Assembly (NCBI RefSeq): GCF_018861905.1
Contig: NZ_JAHLDU010000009.1
Coordinates: forward strand, 1-64,000
Length of the DNA stretch: 64,000 bases
Direction of reading: 5' to 3'
Origin: Clostridium sp. DSM 17811
Lineage (GTDB): Bacteria > Bacillota > Clostridia > Clostridiales > Clostridiaceae
This document shows positions 1-8,919 of the stretch, in pieces (position 1 is the first letter of the stretch; each line of letters opens with the position of its first letter). The position numbers and the translations under genes are program-made. The notes below the pieces were generated by a model. It was not told the origin of the DNA. It was given only the letters and a program-made list of their open reading frames with translations, and did no database searches.

Positions 1-1133
1 CTAGTGACATTTACAGCAGCATTAAATTTAAATTTATTGCTAGATCCAAATTTAGGAGATATAAGTTTTGAAATACTAAAATTCTTATCAATACCTGCTG
101 CTCCAAACCCGGCTTTAAGATCTTTACAAAATATTTTTTTCTGAGCAACTTTTTTCATAAGACCCACATTGCTTAATTCTTTATACATACCCATCTTTTT
201 AAGTGCTTTAAAATCTTTACTTAACCCTAGTGGTGTTTTAACAGCTCCGTATGCTAATGTTGCAACTGACAAAGTAGAAAAAGTTATTTTTCCGTATTTT
301 TCTCCTCCCTTCTTGCCAGCATTAGCACCCTCTTCTCCACCAAATAGATATCCACCAGCATATCCTAATCCACCACCCGCAACTGCCAAAACATCTGAAC
401 CACCTTTTTTGTCCAACCACCTTGACCCTGTAGCATTGCCTGTGCTCTTGTAGTTAGCTAATGCGGCTATATCATACCCCATAGAACTAGCTCCCTTAAA
501 CAACTCAAACCCTGTACATAATTGAGCTCCAAGTGTAGCTCCAAGCAATGGGCCTAGCGCCGCTAAGGAAAGCCCCCCAGTTGGCATAGCAAGTAAAACT
601 ACAGCAACAATCGCAACCACTGCAAGAACATCTTTTGCAACTCCTATCAAATACCTATTTCCACCCTGCCTATACCAATCTTTAATCCCATCTTTAAGAC
701 TTCTTATTTCCTTTTGGCTTAATCCCTTTCCACCTAAGATAACATTTGATAATATAGAAATACCATCAGTCTTTACCGCGTCAAGAATAACAGCAAGTCT
801 ACTAACCTTAATCCCTTTTTCTTTTTCAAACGCTTTTGTATCTGTAGTTATACGGCTAGCAACACGCTGATCTGTTTTTTGAGCCTTTTGAGAAAATTGG
901 CTCATTTTTGTACCAAATAAATTAAGTTTATCAATTTTAGATTGATACTGTATATTCTTTTTATTTATACACTCATTAGCATTTGCAAGATTGCTCCGCG
1001 ATGTAGGTACCAATTTAATATTACTAACTAAATGTTCAAAATTTTCTTTTTTACTTTCAAATATATCTGCCAATCTAGTAGCAGTTGAAGTCGCATCACT
1101 AATTGCGCCATAATCAATAACCATTACACTCAT
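1..1133 (-). CDS. T7SS effector-like (LXG/polymorphic-toxin-like) protein, C-terminus beyond left edge
   Basis: The frame stays open from an ATG at 1133 to the left edge (377 codons), with AGGAGG about 7 bases upstream. The N-terminal ~120 residues are helical and resemble LXG-type targeting domains, including a stretch LNLFGTKMSQFSQKAQKTDQ. Residues ~185-240 form an alanine/glycine-rich hydrophobic segment (VLAVVAIVAVVLLAMP), followed by another Gly-rich stretch (GGGLGYAGGYLFGGEEGA). It is last in the T7SS operon, behind a WXG100 protein and a small coiled-coil protein, the usual place of a secreted toxin. The toxic C-terminal domain and any immunity gene are outside the window, so activity cannot be named. 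I do not see a textbook L-x-G signature, so 'LXG-like' is inference from layout and architecture. Confidence 0.7.
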   Translation of the reverse strand, partial: MSVMVIDYGAISDATSTATRLADIFESKKENFEHLVSNIKLVPTSRSNLANANECINKKNIQYQSKIDKLNLFGTKMSQFSQKAQKTDQRVASRITTDTKAFEKEKGIKVSRLAVILDAVKTDGISILSNVILGGKGLSQKEIRSLKDGIKDWYRQGGNRYLIGVAKDVLAVVAIVAVVLLAMPTGGLSLAALGPLLGATLGAQLCTGFELFKGASSMGYDIAALANYKSTGNATGSRWLDKKGGSDVLAVAGGGLGYAGGYLFGGEEGANAGKKGGEKYGKITFSTLSVATLAYGAVKTPLGLSKDFKALKKMGMYKELSNVGLMKKVAQKKIFCKDLKAGFGAAGIDKNFSISKLISPKFGSSNKFKFNAAVNVT

Positions 1134-1177
1134 GATTTCCTCCTATATTTATAATATATTACACCTATGTATTTACA

Positions 1178-1654
1178 CTATTGCCCCATTGATAAAATAT
1201 TAGCTTTCATGCTCTCTATTTTGGCATCAGCAGCTGCCTTTAGCGCATCTACCGCTTGTCCATTTCCATCTTTAACGTTCTTTTCAACCTCAGCAATTTC
1301 CTTTTGAACATTAGCTTTAGCTTCTAATATACTAGCTTTTACAGACGCTATTTTAGCATCTCTAATCGCTTTTTTTTCTGCTGCCTCTTGTTCAATTTCC
1401 CTTTGGACAGCGTCAATCTCATATTGAATATTATTCTGAGCACTTATGACATTAGCATCACTCTCAAGTGATCCTTCCTTTAAGTTAGTTATTCTTTCAA
1501 TTGTATTTCCTAAATTATCACTTTTAACACTACTTATAAAAAATTCGTGTAACCTAAGTGTTTCACCATTAATATTGTCAATTAGAAAACTATCTTGTAC
1601 CAAAGACCTTTTATACCTTATTAATTCCCTGTGAATTTCCTTCTTATCTATAAT
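1178..1654 (-). CDS. Small coiled-coil T7SS accessory protein (YwqH/Lap-like), probable ATT or ATA start
   Basis: An Ala/Glu/Lys-rich helical protein of about 158 residues, heptad-like from ~70 to the C-terminus, between the WXG100 gene and the effector-like gene. This matches the place of YwqH/DUF5082 or LXG-associated (Lap) partner proteins that help deliver an effector; the family assignment is inference. No ATG or GTG exists in this frame: the first conventional start is TTG at 1603, with a weak site in front. A perfect AGGAGG (1660-1665) instead precedes ATT (1652-1654, 5-base spacing) and ATA (1649-1651, 8-base spacing), and the frame is open from there, with a TAG just upstream at 1664-1666. 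I therefore extend the gene to the ATT. If that is wrong, the protein starts at 1603 (141 aa). Confidence 0.6.
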   Translation of the reverse strand: MIDKKEIHRELIRYKRSLVQDSFLIDNINGETLRLHEFFISSVKSDNLGNTIERITNLKEGSLESDANVISAQNNIQYEIDAVQREIEQEAAEKKAIRDAKIASVKASILEAKANVQKEIAEVEKNVKDGNGQAVDALKAAADAKIESMKANILSMGQ

Positions 1655-1692
1655 TCTCTCCTCCTATTTTCCTACATTTATGCCCCTTAGCT

Positions 1693-2163
1693 TTAAAATG
1701 CACCGCCACCTCCGTTACCACTATTAAATGGATTAGTGCTATTCCCAGTAAACGGATTATTACTACCACCATTAAACTGGTTATTATTATTCCCTGTAAA
1801 CGGCTTATTGTTACCTCCTAAAACAGGAGGAGTGTACGGTTTTTGAGGAACTGCTGCCTTAGGCTTTAGTTGACCTGCTAACTGAGTATCCCAATCCACA
1901 TAAGATTTCATACAATCTTGCAAATCCTCTTTTATTGTAAATAAATTATCCTCTTCATCCTTAAGCTGAGTTTTAAGTCTACCATACTGCTTCTCAAAAG
2001 AATTCTTGCCTTTTCCCTCCCAATCAAATAATAATTTTTCTGTTGAATCAAATACCCTTTCTCTGGCTACTCTGTAAGTTTTCACTGCTTTTTCAAACCC
2101 ATTAATAGCCTCCTGGAAATTTTTTGTATCTATTTTTTTTACACTGCCTGTATCTCCTATCAT
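1693..2163 (-). CDS. WXG100-family T7SS substrate with NPF-rich C-terminal tail
   Basis: Predicted 156-residue secreted helical-hairpin protein of the ESX/WXG100 family. The W-x-G turn is visible as DWEG at residues ~48-51 between two helices, and a YxxxD export motif (YVDWD) follows the second helix at ~88-92. Typical WXG100 proteins are about 100 residues. This one adds a proline-rich linker and a low-complexity tail in which a Pro-Phe/Asn-Gly unit recurs (NNKPFTGN, NNQFNGGS, NNPFTGNS, TNPFNSGN), ending in Gly-Gly-Ala-Phe. It lies 11 bp after essC and before the coiled-coil and effector-like genes, consistent with being a carrier or partner for secretion. The tail is unusual and its role is unknown. 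Confidence 0.85.
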   Translation of the reverse strand: MIGDTGSVKKIDTKNFQEAINGFEKAVKTYRVARERVFDSTEKLLFDWEGKGKNSFEKQYGRLKTQLKDEEDNLFTIKEDLQDCMKSYVDWDTQLAGQLKPKAAVPQKPYTPPVLGGNNKPFTGNNNNQFNGGSNNPFTGNSTNPFNSGNGGGGAF

Positions 2164-2174
2164 TTATTAACCCC

Positions 2175-5100
2175 CTACTCATTAAGTATTGTTTTGATTT
2201 TTTCAACTTCGCCTCCAAAACATAAATATCCATCACCAGGTTTTATTGGTTTGCTAAATTCTTTCTGCTGTTTAAATTCTATATCAACAAACTTTAAGTT
2301 AACTACATCATCAAATACGATTACCTTCTTATTTTCTTTTATTTGTTTAACTATTTCTGGAGTACCATATGCTACTGCTGCGTTATCCAAATTTGTAAAT
2401 ATAACAGCAACTTTTAAGTTCTTTAACTGTTTCGTCATTTTTGAAAACTTATCATAAAGCTCTTTATCTTTCGCTGTTTCCTCAATAAAGCTAGAATTCT
2501 CTATAACTAGTAAAATTAATGGATATTCTTTTAGAAGTTCACTCTCAGGTTTTGTACCTCTTCGCTGTATTAAATCACTTTGTCTATTTTCAAGTTTTTC
2601 TATAATGTTATCAATCATTCCTGCTATGTCAGCTGTATCAATTGTATATTGTTTAACATAACCAAAATCCTTAACACTTTCAAGTTGACGCTTCATGCTA
2701 TCGAAAACATATGCTTCTGTCAAATTATTGAAAATAGTTTTATTTATAGTTGTCATAAGGTGTTTAATAAAGTTTGTTTTCCCACTCTTTTCTCTTCCCA
2801 TAATAGCGAGCATTCCTATTGTTAATAAGTTTATATGATTAAATGCTACTGTTGAATAATCAATACCAATAGGAATTTCATATGGGCTAGCAAACTGAGC
2901 TCTATTACTTTCAAATACCTCACTACCCTTAAGTATTTCTGGAACCTCAGGAATTTGTCTTGCTTTCTGCATCGCATACTTAGCTTTGTTATCCTCTACA
3001 AATGCCTTCAATTTTTCTGCTCTAATTATTTCCTTATCACCCTTTACGCATAATGCAGTCTGGAATTCTACAATATGCTTATCCATCATGTATAGAGCTC
3101 GTCCGGGAGTATCCTTTGGTTGAATCCTACATCTTTCAAAAATGTTAGAATACTCACCTTTGTCATTACAAGTATATGCAATTCTAGTACCAAAATTGGC
3201 AAGCGTCTTATATCCCATTGCATTAGTTTGTGTTGCTGTTGTAATTATATTAATTCCCACACTTTGTCCTTCACGTGATAAATTTAATAATTCATCATCA
3301 TATAAAGGATAATATTCCCTAAATGCAGAAATATTGTCAATTACGAAGAGTATTTGTGGTAAATTCTTAAATCCTGCTTCTTTATATGCCTCAAATGTTC
3401 CAACACTATTATTTGAGAAAAAGGTTTTTCTAATATCAATCTCATTATGAAGCATTCTAAACAAATTACTTATTCGTTCTTCCTCAGCTGGTAATACAAT
3501 ACCACCTATATGGTTTGAGTTTTCAAACACCTTCATTGCCATATTTCCACAATCTATTACATAAATATTTACTTCAAGCGGTGTATAATTATCCATAATT
3601 GAATATATCATTGTCTGAAGTATCGTTGTCTTTCCTGATTGTGATGAACCGATAATAAAGGTATTACTATCTGATAAATTAATATTTAATTCAGTTTGTA
3701 ATTGTTGTTCTGGATCATCATACAGCCCAACCGTCGCCATTATACCTGTCACAATGTCTATTACACAAGATTTTAATATATCTAGATAAATTACATTCTC
3801 TAATGGAGGTTGGCAAATACCTGCTAATTTTTTAATGTTATCAACTTTGCAATAATTATTTACATATTCAATAACAGCTTGCAATTGAGTCTTTACATTT
3901 TTGTCCTCATCAGTCTTTTTATTAGAGTATATTAACTGTTTCTTACCCCATAAATTTAGTTTATTTAATTCAAAAACATTACTATTTCCACCATCTGCTA
4001 CTATTGCTTTTGCTCCACTGTAGGCAGATTGGAAAAGTTCAAATATTTCATTGTTACCGACTTGCAGATATGCCCTACCTGGTTCAACAATTTCAGCAGC
4101 TAGCGGTGTTTTGATTACTTCGTTACTATCCTCTTTAGTTTGAACTTTAAGACATAATTTAAACTTAGAGTTACTCCAAATCTGGTTATCTACTACTCCA
4201 GATGGCTTTTGAGTTGCAAGTATTAAATGAACACCCAAACTTCTACCTATTCTTGCCGTACTTATTAACTCCTTCATAAATTCTGGATACTCACTTTTGA
4301 GTTCTGCAAATTCATCTACAATTATTATTAAATGAGGTATTGGATCTGTTGCCTTTCCATCCCTATAAAGCTTTATGTATGCATCAATATGATTTACATC
4401 ATACCTTGAAAACATCTCCTGTCTACGGCGTAGTTCCGCCTTTATCGATAGAAGTGACCTATCTATCTCTCTACCATCAATATTTGTAATTGAACCTATC
4501 AAATGTGGTAATTCCCTAAATTGATTGGCCATTCCGCCACCTTTGAAATCAATAATCATAAATCCAACTTCATAGGGATGAAAAAGTGTTGCCATTGATA
4601 ATATATATGTTTGAAGTATTTCACTCTTACCTGAACCTGTAGTACCTGCAACAAGTCCATGTGGTCCATGATGTTTTTCGTTAAGGTCTAAATATACTAT
4701 CTGATTTTTAGTTCTAACTCCTAGTGGCGCAGCCATGCTTTTATAAACCCTTGATTCTGACCATCTAGTGTTTAAATCAAGATCATCCACTGACAAAATG
4801 TTAAGTAATTCAAAGAGTGATATATTTTTAGTTAGTTCGCTTTCTAAACTAACTGCATCAACTGATACTGCAGTTAACTTCAAAATAGCATCTTCCATTG
4901 TTTTGTCTGGTATCTTAGAATATTCAAACTTTGAAACATAATCTCCATTATCACTTTGTAATAAACAACCAGTACTACTATTATCAAGCCTTATTATTTC
5001 GCTACATCCCTTGGGAAGAAGTTCTTCATATTCTTCAAAGAACACAAAAGTAAAGTTGTACTTATTACATGTTTCTATATACTTAGATACCGGATGTTTT

Positions 5101-6761
5101 TCAATACCCTTCTTATCAAAAACAAAAATAACATAACTAGTTTCTATCTGGTCATTGCTTCTCCTTGATAATCCAGCTTCTCTTTTAGAGAGTTCTATAA
5201 ATAGATTCTCTAATATGTAATTTCTACTTTCTTCGTCATACATTAAATTTCTAATGCTATTGTCTTCATCTTCGTTATTAACATTTTTAAGCCATCTTAA
5301 CCATGCAAACTTTTCATGGTCCTCTTCTTTAAACATGTAAAATAGCTTTACATCTTTATAAAATTGCCTAGTTGTAATGTCCAATGTAATAGTTTTTAAA
5401 ATATCATATAATTGATCACGCTTACCTACAATACCAATTGTATTGGATTTTGAGAACTTTGATATTATTGGTGAATTCGCAATAAATCGATACTTTTTTT
5501 CTATCTTTTCTGGCATTGACACTAATTCATCATCAGTGTTTTTAAATTCTTGCTTAGTATATTTTATTTTGCAATTTGCTTCATTTATACCTGTTCCAAG
5601 TCTTACAAACATGAAGTCCTCATCATTTAAATCTCTTTCAAAGAGATCCTTACCAAAATCTTTTATTGTGGTAATATCATCATCAATAGATCTATATACT
5701 TTTTCTAAAATTCTCTGTTCATTACTACGTTTGCCCTGAATTTCTTTTTCTTTTTCTTCTATGTATTCCAGGTATTTTTCCTTACGTTCAATAATAGACT
5801 TCTTATAACTTTTTCCATCCGTCATAAATGTAATAATAGACACTAAAACTCCAATGCTCATTGTTGCAGCACTGTATATAATAAACGAACCTCCACCACC
5901 CATTGATCCTCTAAGCATAACAACAAGTGCTAACATAGCGAGGGCAGGTAGCAATGTTACTATAATGTTTTTCTTTGGTTTTTGTGGTTTTGTTATTGGC
6001 TGCAATACTTCAATTTCTTCTGAGGGTATTACATACTTTACTCTTGTACTTCTATTAAACTTTGGATACTTAAATGCACTTTTCTGTTCGACAGCATCCA
6101 TATAGTTTAGTTTATCAACTATTAAATTCTCATTTCTAGATGTATATAGGTGCTTATCCTTTAAATAAAAGCTGTATCCTACAAGCTCAAAAAAGTCATA
6201 ATCCAAAATTTGTGAATATTCATCTATCTTTGTTCCATTTATATAAACACCATACTTTGTATTATTATCTGTAATGTAATACTTATTGTCTTTTAAACTT
6301 AGGGTAATGGTGTCACTTTCAAGAAGCGTATCACAAATATAAATATTGCACCTATCAGTTCCGCCAATTGTTATAGACTGTACTTCACCAATATCTATAA
6401 TACGTTCATAATTTTTTTCTACCAACCCGAAATCAATAAAAAAATTAATCCTGAATATTTCACCGTTGGAATTCTGGTTCTTGACAATAATTTCATCACC
6501 ATGAGATAAATCCTTTGAATATATTTTCATTACACCATCTACAGTAAAATAAACGCTATCCCCTCCGTTTAACTGCCAACCATCATTAGTCCTAACTAGA
6601 TTAAACTCGAATTCACCAAAGAAATTATCTTTATTAAATCTGAGCTGACAGTTTTTTGTAGTTCCTACGTTAATTAAATCTTCTTCTGAATTTGATAGCT
6701 CATATTCGCGGTAAATATTTTTCCCGAAAATTATTATCTTATATTTAGTATCCTTAAGCAC
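2175..6761 (-). CDS. essC: EssC/YukB-type T7SS motor ATPase
   Basis: Membrane-anchored FtsK/SpoIIIE ATPase that drives T7SS secretion, 1528 residues, the usual EssC size. Order seen: two FHA-like domains (~1-100 and ~105-205); two membrane segments (~265-284 and ~292-313); a helical linker; then three ATPase modules. Module 1 has Walker A GTTGSGKS (~706-713) and Walker B LIIIVDE (~811-817). Module 2 has GSSQSGKT (~1038-1045) and ILFVIDN (~1137-1143). Module 3 has GREKSGKT (~1322-1329), with LILLVIE in its Walker B position. All three P-loops retain GKS/T, whereas distal modules are degenerate in some family members. It starts 13 bp after the yukD-like stop and is clearly in its operon. The FHA-like domains lack an obvious phosphothreonine-binding set, as is known for EssC. 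Confidence 0.95.
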   Translation of the reverse strand: MLKDTKYKIIIFGKNIYREYELSNSEEDLINVGTTKNCQLRFNKDNFFGEFEFNLVRTNDGWQLNGGDSVYFTVDGVMKIYSKDLSHGDEIIVKNQNSNGEIFRINFFIDFGLVEKNYERIIDIGEVQSITIGGTDRCNIYICDTLLESDTITLSLKDNKYYITDNNTKYGVYINGTKIDEYSQILDYDFFELVGYSFYLKDKHLYTSRNENLIVDKLNYMDAVEQKSAFKYPKFNRSTRVKYVIPSEEIEVLQPITKPQKPKKNIIVTLLPALAMLALVVMLRGSMGGGGSFIIYSAATMSIGVLVSIITFMTDGKSYKKSIIERKEKYLEYIEEKEKEIQGKRSNEQRILEKVYRSIDDDITTIKDFGKDLFERDLNDEDFMFVRLGTGINEANCKIKYTKQEFKNTDDELVSMPEKIEKKYRFIANSPIISKFSKSNTIGIVGKRDQLYDILKTITLDITTRQFYKDVKLFYMFKEEDHEKFAWLRWLKNVNNEDEDNSIRNLMYDEESRNYILENLFIELSKREAGLSRRSNDQIETSYVIFVFDKKGIEKHPVSKYIETCNKYNFTFVFFEEYEELLPKGCSEIIRLDNSSTGCLLQSDNGDYVSKFEYSKIPDKTMEDAILKLTAVSVDAVSLESELTKNISLFELLNILSVDDLDLNTRWSESRVYKSMAAPLGVRTKNQIVYLDLNEKHHGPHGLVAGTTGSGKSEILQTYILSMATLFHPYEVGFMIIDFKGGGMANQFRELPHLIGSITNIDGREIDRSLLSIKAELRRRQEMFSRYDVNHIDAYIKLYRDGKATDPIPHLIIIVDEFAELKSEYPEFMKELISTARIGRSLGVHLILATQKPSGVVDNQIWSNSKFKLCLKVQTKEDSNEVIKTPLAAEIVEPGRAYLQVGNNEIFELFQSAYSGAKAIVADGGNSNVFELNKLNLWGKKQLIYSNKKTDEDKNVKTQLQAVIEYVNNYCKVDNIKKLAGICQPPLENVIYLDILKSCVIDIVTGIMATVGLYDDPEQQLQTELNINLSDSNTFIIGSSQSGKTTILQTMIYSIMDNYTPLEVNIYVIDCGNMAMKVFENSNHIGGIVLPAEEERISNLFRMLHNEIDIRKTFFSNNSVGTFEAYKEAGFKNLPQILFVIDNISAFREYYPLYDDELLNLSREGQSVGINIITTATQTNAMGYKTLANFGTRIAYTCNDKGEYSNIFERCRIQPKDTPGRALYMMDKHIVEFQTALCVKGDKEIIRAEKLKAFVEDNKAKYAMQKARQIPEVPEILKGSEVFESNRAQFASPYEIPIGIDYSTVAFNHINLLTIGMLAIMGREKSGKTNFIKHLMTTINKTIFNNLTEAYVFDSMKRQLESVKDFGYVKQYTIDTADIAGMIDNIIEKLENRQSDLIQRRGTKPESELLKEYPLILLVIENSSFIEETAKDKELYDKFSKMTKQLKNLKVAVIFTNLDNAAVAYGTPEIVKQIKENKKVIVFDDVVNLKFVDIEFKQQKEFSKPIKPGDGYLCFGGEVEKIKTILNE

Positions 6762-6774
6762 TACTTTTCTCCCC

Positions 6775-7023
6775 CTACACAGTAATATTTATTACTGTAC
6801 CGTTTCTAAGTTTATAATCTTTCAATTTAGTATTACCTTTGAGCAAAGCTATCGGATTTTCAGTCTTTAGATAACACTCAGTGATACTACTTACATCTAT
6901 TCCTAAATTAAAAGCCTGATTCAAAGAAACCACAAGGTCCTTTGCTGTTATATCCAATGGTATTTCAACATCAAATTTTTTACCACTTTTATGAATATAT
7001 ATAACTACAACAATTTTATCCAT
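6775..7023 (-). CDS. YukD/EsaB-family ubiquitin-like T7SS protein
   Basis: An 82-residue protein with the YukD pattern: an N-terminal beta-hairpin (IVVVIYIHKSGKKFDVEIP), a helix, and a closing strand ending in GTVINITV, giving a ubiquitin-like fold. YukD/EsaB is a small cytosolic component required for, or regulating, T7SSb secretion; it lacks the di-glycine tail of ubiquitin, and this copy also ends without one. It sits directly before essC as in many Firmicute T7SS operons, 16 bp after the ParA-like gene. Confidence 0.9.
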   Translation of the reverse strand: MDKIVVVIYIHKSGKKFDVEIPLDITAKDLVVSLNQAFNLGIDVSSITECYLKTENPIALLKGNTKLKDYKLRNGTVINITV

Positions 7024-7039
7024 ATCAAATCTCCCCCAA

Positions 7040-8098
7040 TCAAATGAGCGTATAGGCTAGCTTTTGAAAATGTTTATTCATAGCCAAAAATTCAAGGTCA
7101 AAGCTTGCATAATCAAGTTCAAAACATTCTATATATTCACTTATTGTACACTTATTATTTAAGTTACTACTTATAAGCCAATTAACTAATTGTCCAGAAT
7201 ACTTATTACAAATAAACATATATTTATTATTATCAGAGCAATCAATGTTTTCAAGTAAACTGTCTAACTTAGAAACAGATACCGCATCCTGACCTGTTAT
7301 TATCATAACCCTATCACAATAACTCATCATCATCGTTTTTTCGCCCGTAAAATCTGATGAACAATCTACCACTACATAATCATATTGTCCTGCTTCTCTA
7401 ACAGCTTCTATTAAACGCTTATAATGCTCCATATTAATATTTAAAGAAGATATAGACTGCTTAAATGGTAATAAATAATCAAACATTTCCACTCCAACCG
7501 CTGAAGATAAATACTGAGTAATATTTTCCTCTCGCTGTATAATACGTTTTTCAAAGCTATGTGGACAAAATTCTTTATTTTTCAACATAAAATTATATCG
7601 CTGCAAGGTTTCTGTATTTATGTATAACACATGTTTATGACACTTTGCAATTGCTGCACTTATACCTAGTGCCACAATAGTTTTACCAGAACCTCCTGAA
7701 GGTGAATACACCATTACTACTTTAGTATCTTCCTTCTGATTAATTCTTCTTAACAACTTTGGTGAGGGATTACTCATAATCTCATTAAAAATCTCCTTAA
7801 CACTTGTATACTTATATATTTTATTAATACTCATATCTTGAGTACTATTAACATCATTTGATTCCGTTAGTATAAATAAGTTTTCAATAGAGTGTTTTTC
7901 AAGGTCACGTGTATATAATGTCTCATGTATAATCAATATGTCTATCTTCTTAAGTGAATTAAAATAAGATTTAAAATACTCTTTATCTGATATAACTTCT
8001 ATATTTGCTTTATCTCCAAACTCCTTAATAAATTTTAATTCTAGTGGCATTAAATATTTTTCGTCTGTATCCGCTAACACTACAACCAATTTGCTCAT
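7040..8098 (-). CDS. ParA/MinD-like ATPase of the T7SS locus (CpaE/TadZ-like)
   Basis: A predicted 352-residue P-loop ATPase of the MinD/ParA/CpaE type. The N-terminal ~115 residues resemble a degenerate receiver domain, as in CpaE/TadZ proteins. A deviant Walker A (SPSGGSGKT) lies at ~132-140, and a strand ending VVVDCSSDF (~240) is the switch/Walker B region. Such ATPases position membrane machines. Here it sits between the PP2C gene and yukD, so a role in placing or assembling the T7SS is plausible but inferred. I start at the ATG at 8098 because GGAAGGAAAG lies at the right distance; an in-frame ATG at 8119 has no ribosome site. Confidence 0.8.
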   Translation of the reverse strand: MSKLVVVLADTDEKYLMPLELKFIKEFGDKANIEVISDKEYFKSYFNSLKKIDILIIHETLYTRDLEKHSIENLFILTESNDVNSTQDMSINKIYKYTSVKEIFNEIMSNPSPKLLRRINQKEDTKVVMVYSPSGGSGKTIVALGISAAIAKCHKHVLYINTETLQRYNFMLKNKEFCPHSFEKRIIQREENITQYLSSAVGVEMFDYLLPFKQSISSLNINMEHYKRLIEAVREAGQYDYVVVDCSSDFTGEKTMMMSYCDRVMIITGQDAVSVSKLDSLLENIDCSDNNKYMFICNKYSGQLVNWLISSNLNNKCTISEYIECFELDYASFDLEFLAMNKHFQKLAYTLI

Positions 8099-8144
8099 GA
8101 AAAAACACTTTCCTTCCATAATATACTGAACATATAAGTATCAT

Positions 8145-8879
8145 TTACTTGCTGATTCTAGCAAGAATTAAGGTAATATTGTCTGTTTCACCACGATCTT
8201 TAACTTCATTTATTATACTTTCACATGCCTTTTCTAAATCCATCTTTTGTTTGCTAACCATTTCCAAAATTTCATTTTCTCCAATGGTCTTATAAATTCC
8301 ATCACTACACACCATAAAAATATCATTTTTTGAAATTTTGCCTGTTGCACAGTAATAATTAATTTCGGCTCTATTTCCTAAACATTCTGTCAAAGCGCTC
8401 TGCTTATATATTTTTCCGTTTATTGTCTTATCCACAAGACAAGAATGATCTATAGTTAATCTTTCAATTTTCCTTGTTACTTTATAAATTCTACTGTCAC
8501 CTATATGTACAATATAATAGATATTCTTATGAATAAATAAAACAGATAACGTCGTAGCGGTTCTAACATTTTTTAATCTTGAATAGCTCATAATCTCTTC
8601 GTTACATTTAGTAAAACATTCAATTAAAGATGGTATCAATTTTCCCGTATCATTATAAAAGTTTCTAAAATCACAATTCCACCATTTATTAAAATTTGAA
8701 ATCGCTATTGCACTGGATATCTCTCCGTCCTTTAGCCCTCCCACTCCATCTGCCACAGCAAATAATCCTGCATGAGCGTCCTGAACTTCAACTACTTTGT
8801 ATACAAAACTATCTTGGTTAACTGCTTTTACTATTCCCTTATCTGATATTCCAAAAGAATTAATTTTAAAATTGCCCAT
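8145..8879 (-). CDS. PP2C-family serine/threonine protein phosphatase
   Basis: A 244-residue soluble Stp1/PrpC-like phosphatase. The metal- and phosphate-binding signatures are all present: NQDS (21-24), ADGVGG (43-48), GDSRIYK (127-133), CSDGIY (191-196) and the C-terminal DNITLI (233-238). The family removes phosphate from Ser/Thr residues using two Mn/Mg ions. In Firmicutes it is usually next to a PASTA kinase; here the neighbours are an FHA-domain membrane protein and T7SS genes, and no kinase is in the window. That suggests reversible phosphorylation of T7SS components, a point of inference. Confidence 0.9.
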   Translation of the reverse strand: MGNFKINSFGISDKGIVKAVNQDSFVYKVVEVQDAHAGLFAVADGVGGLKDGEISSAIAISNFNKWWNCDFRNFYNDTGKLIPSLIECFTKCNEEIMSYSRLKNVRTATTLSVLFIHKNIYYIVHIGDSRIYKVTRKIERLTIDHSCLVDKTINGKIYKQSALTECLGNRAEINYYCATGKISKNDIFMVCSDGIYKTIGENEILEMVSKQKMDLEKACESIINEVKDRGETDNITLILARISK

Positions 8880-8919
8880 GTGATATTTGTCATTCCTCTC
8901 GCGTTAAACCCTGCCTAAG

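Noticed and set aside
169-453. 94-codon plus-strand frame near the left edge
   Set aside because: Antisense to the effector-like gene, whose minus-strand frame is continuous and has a strong ribosome site.
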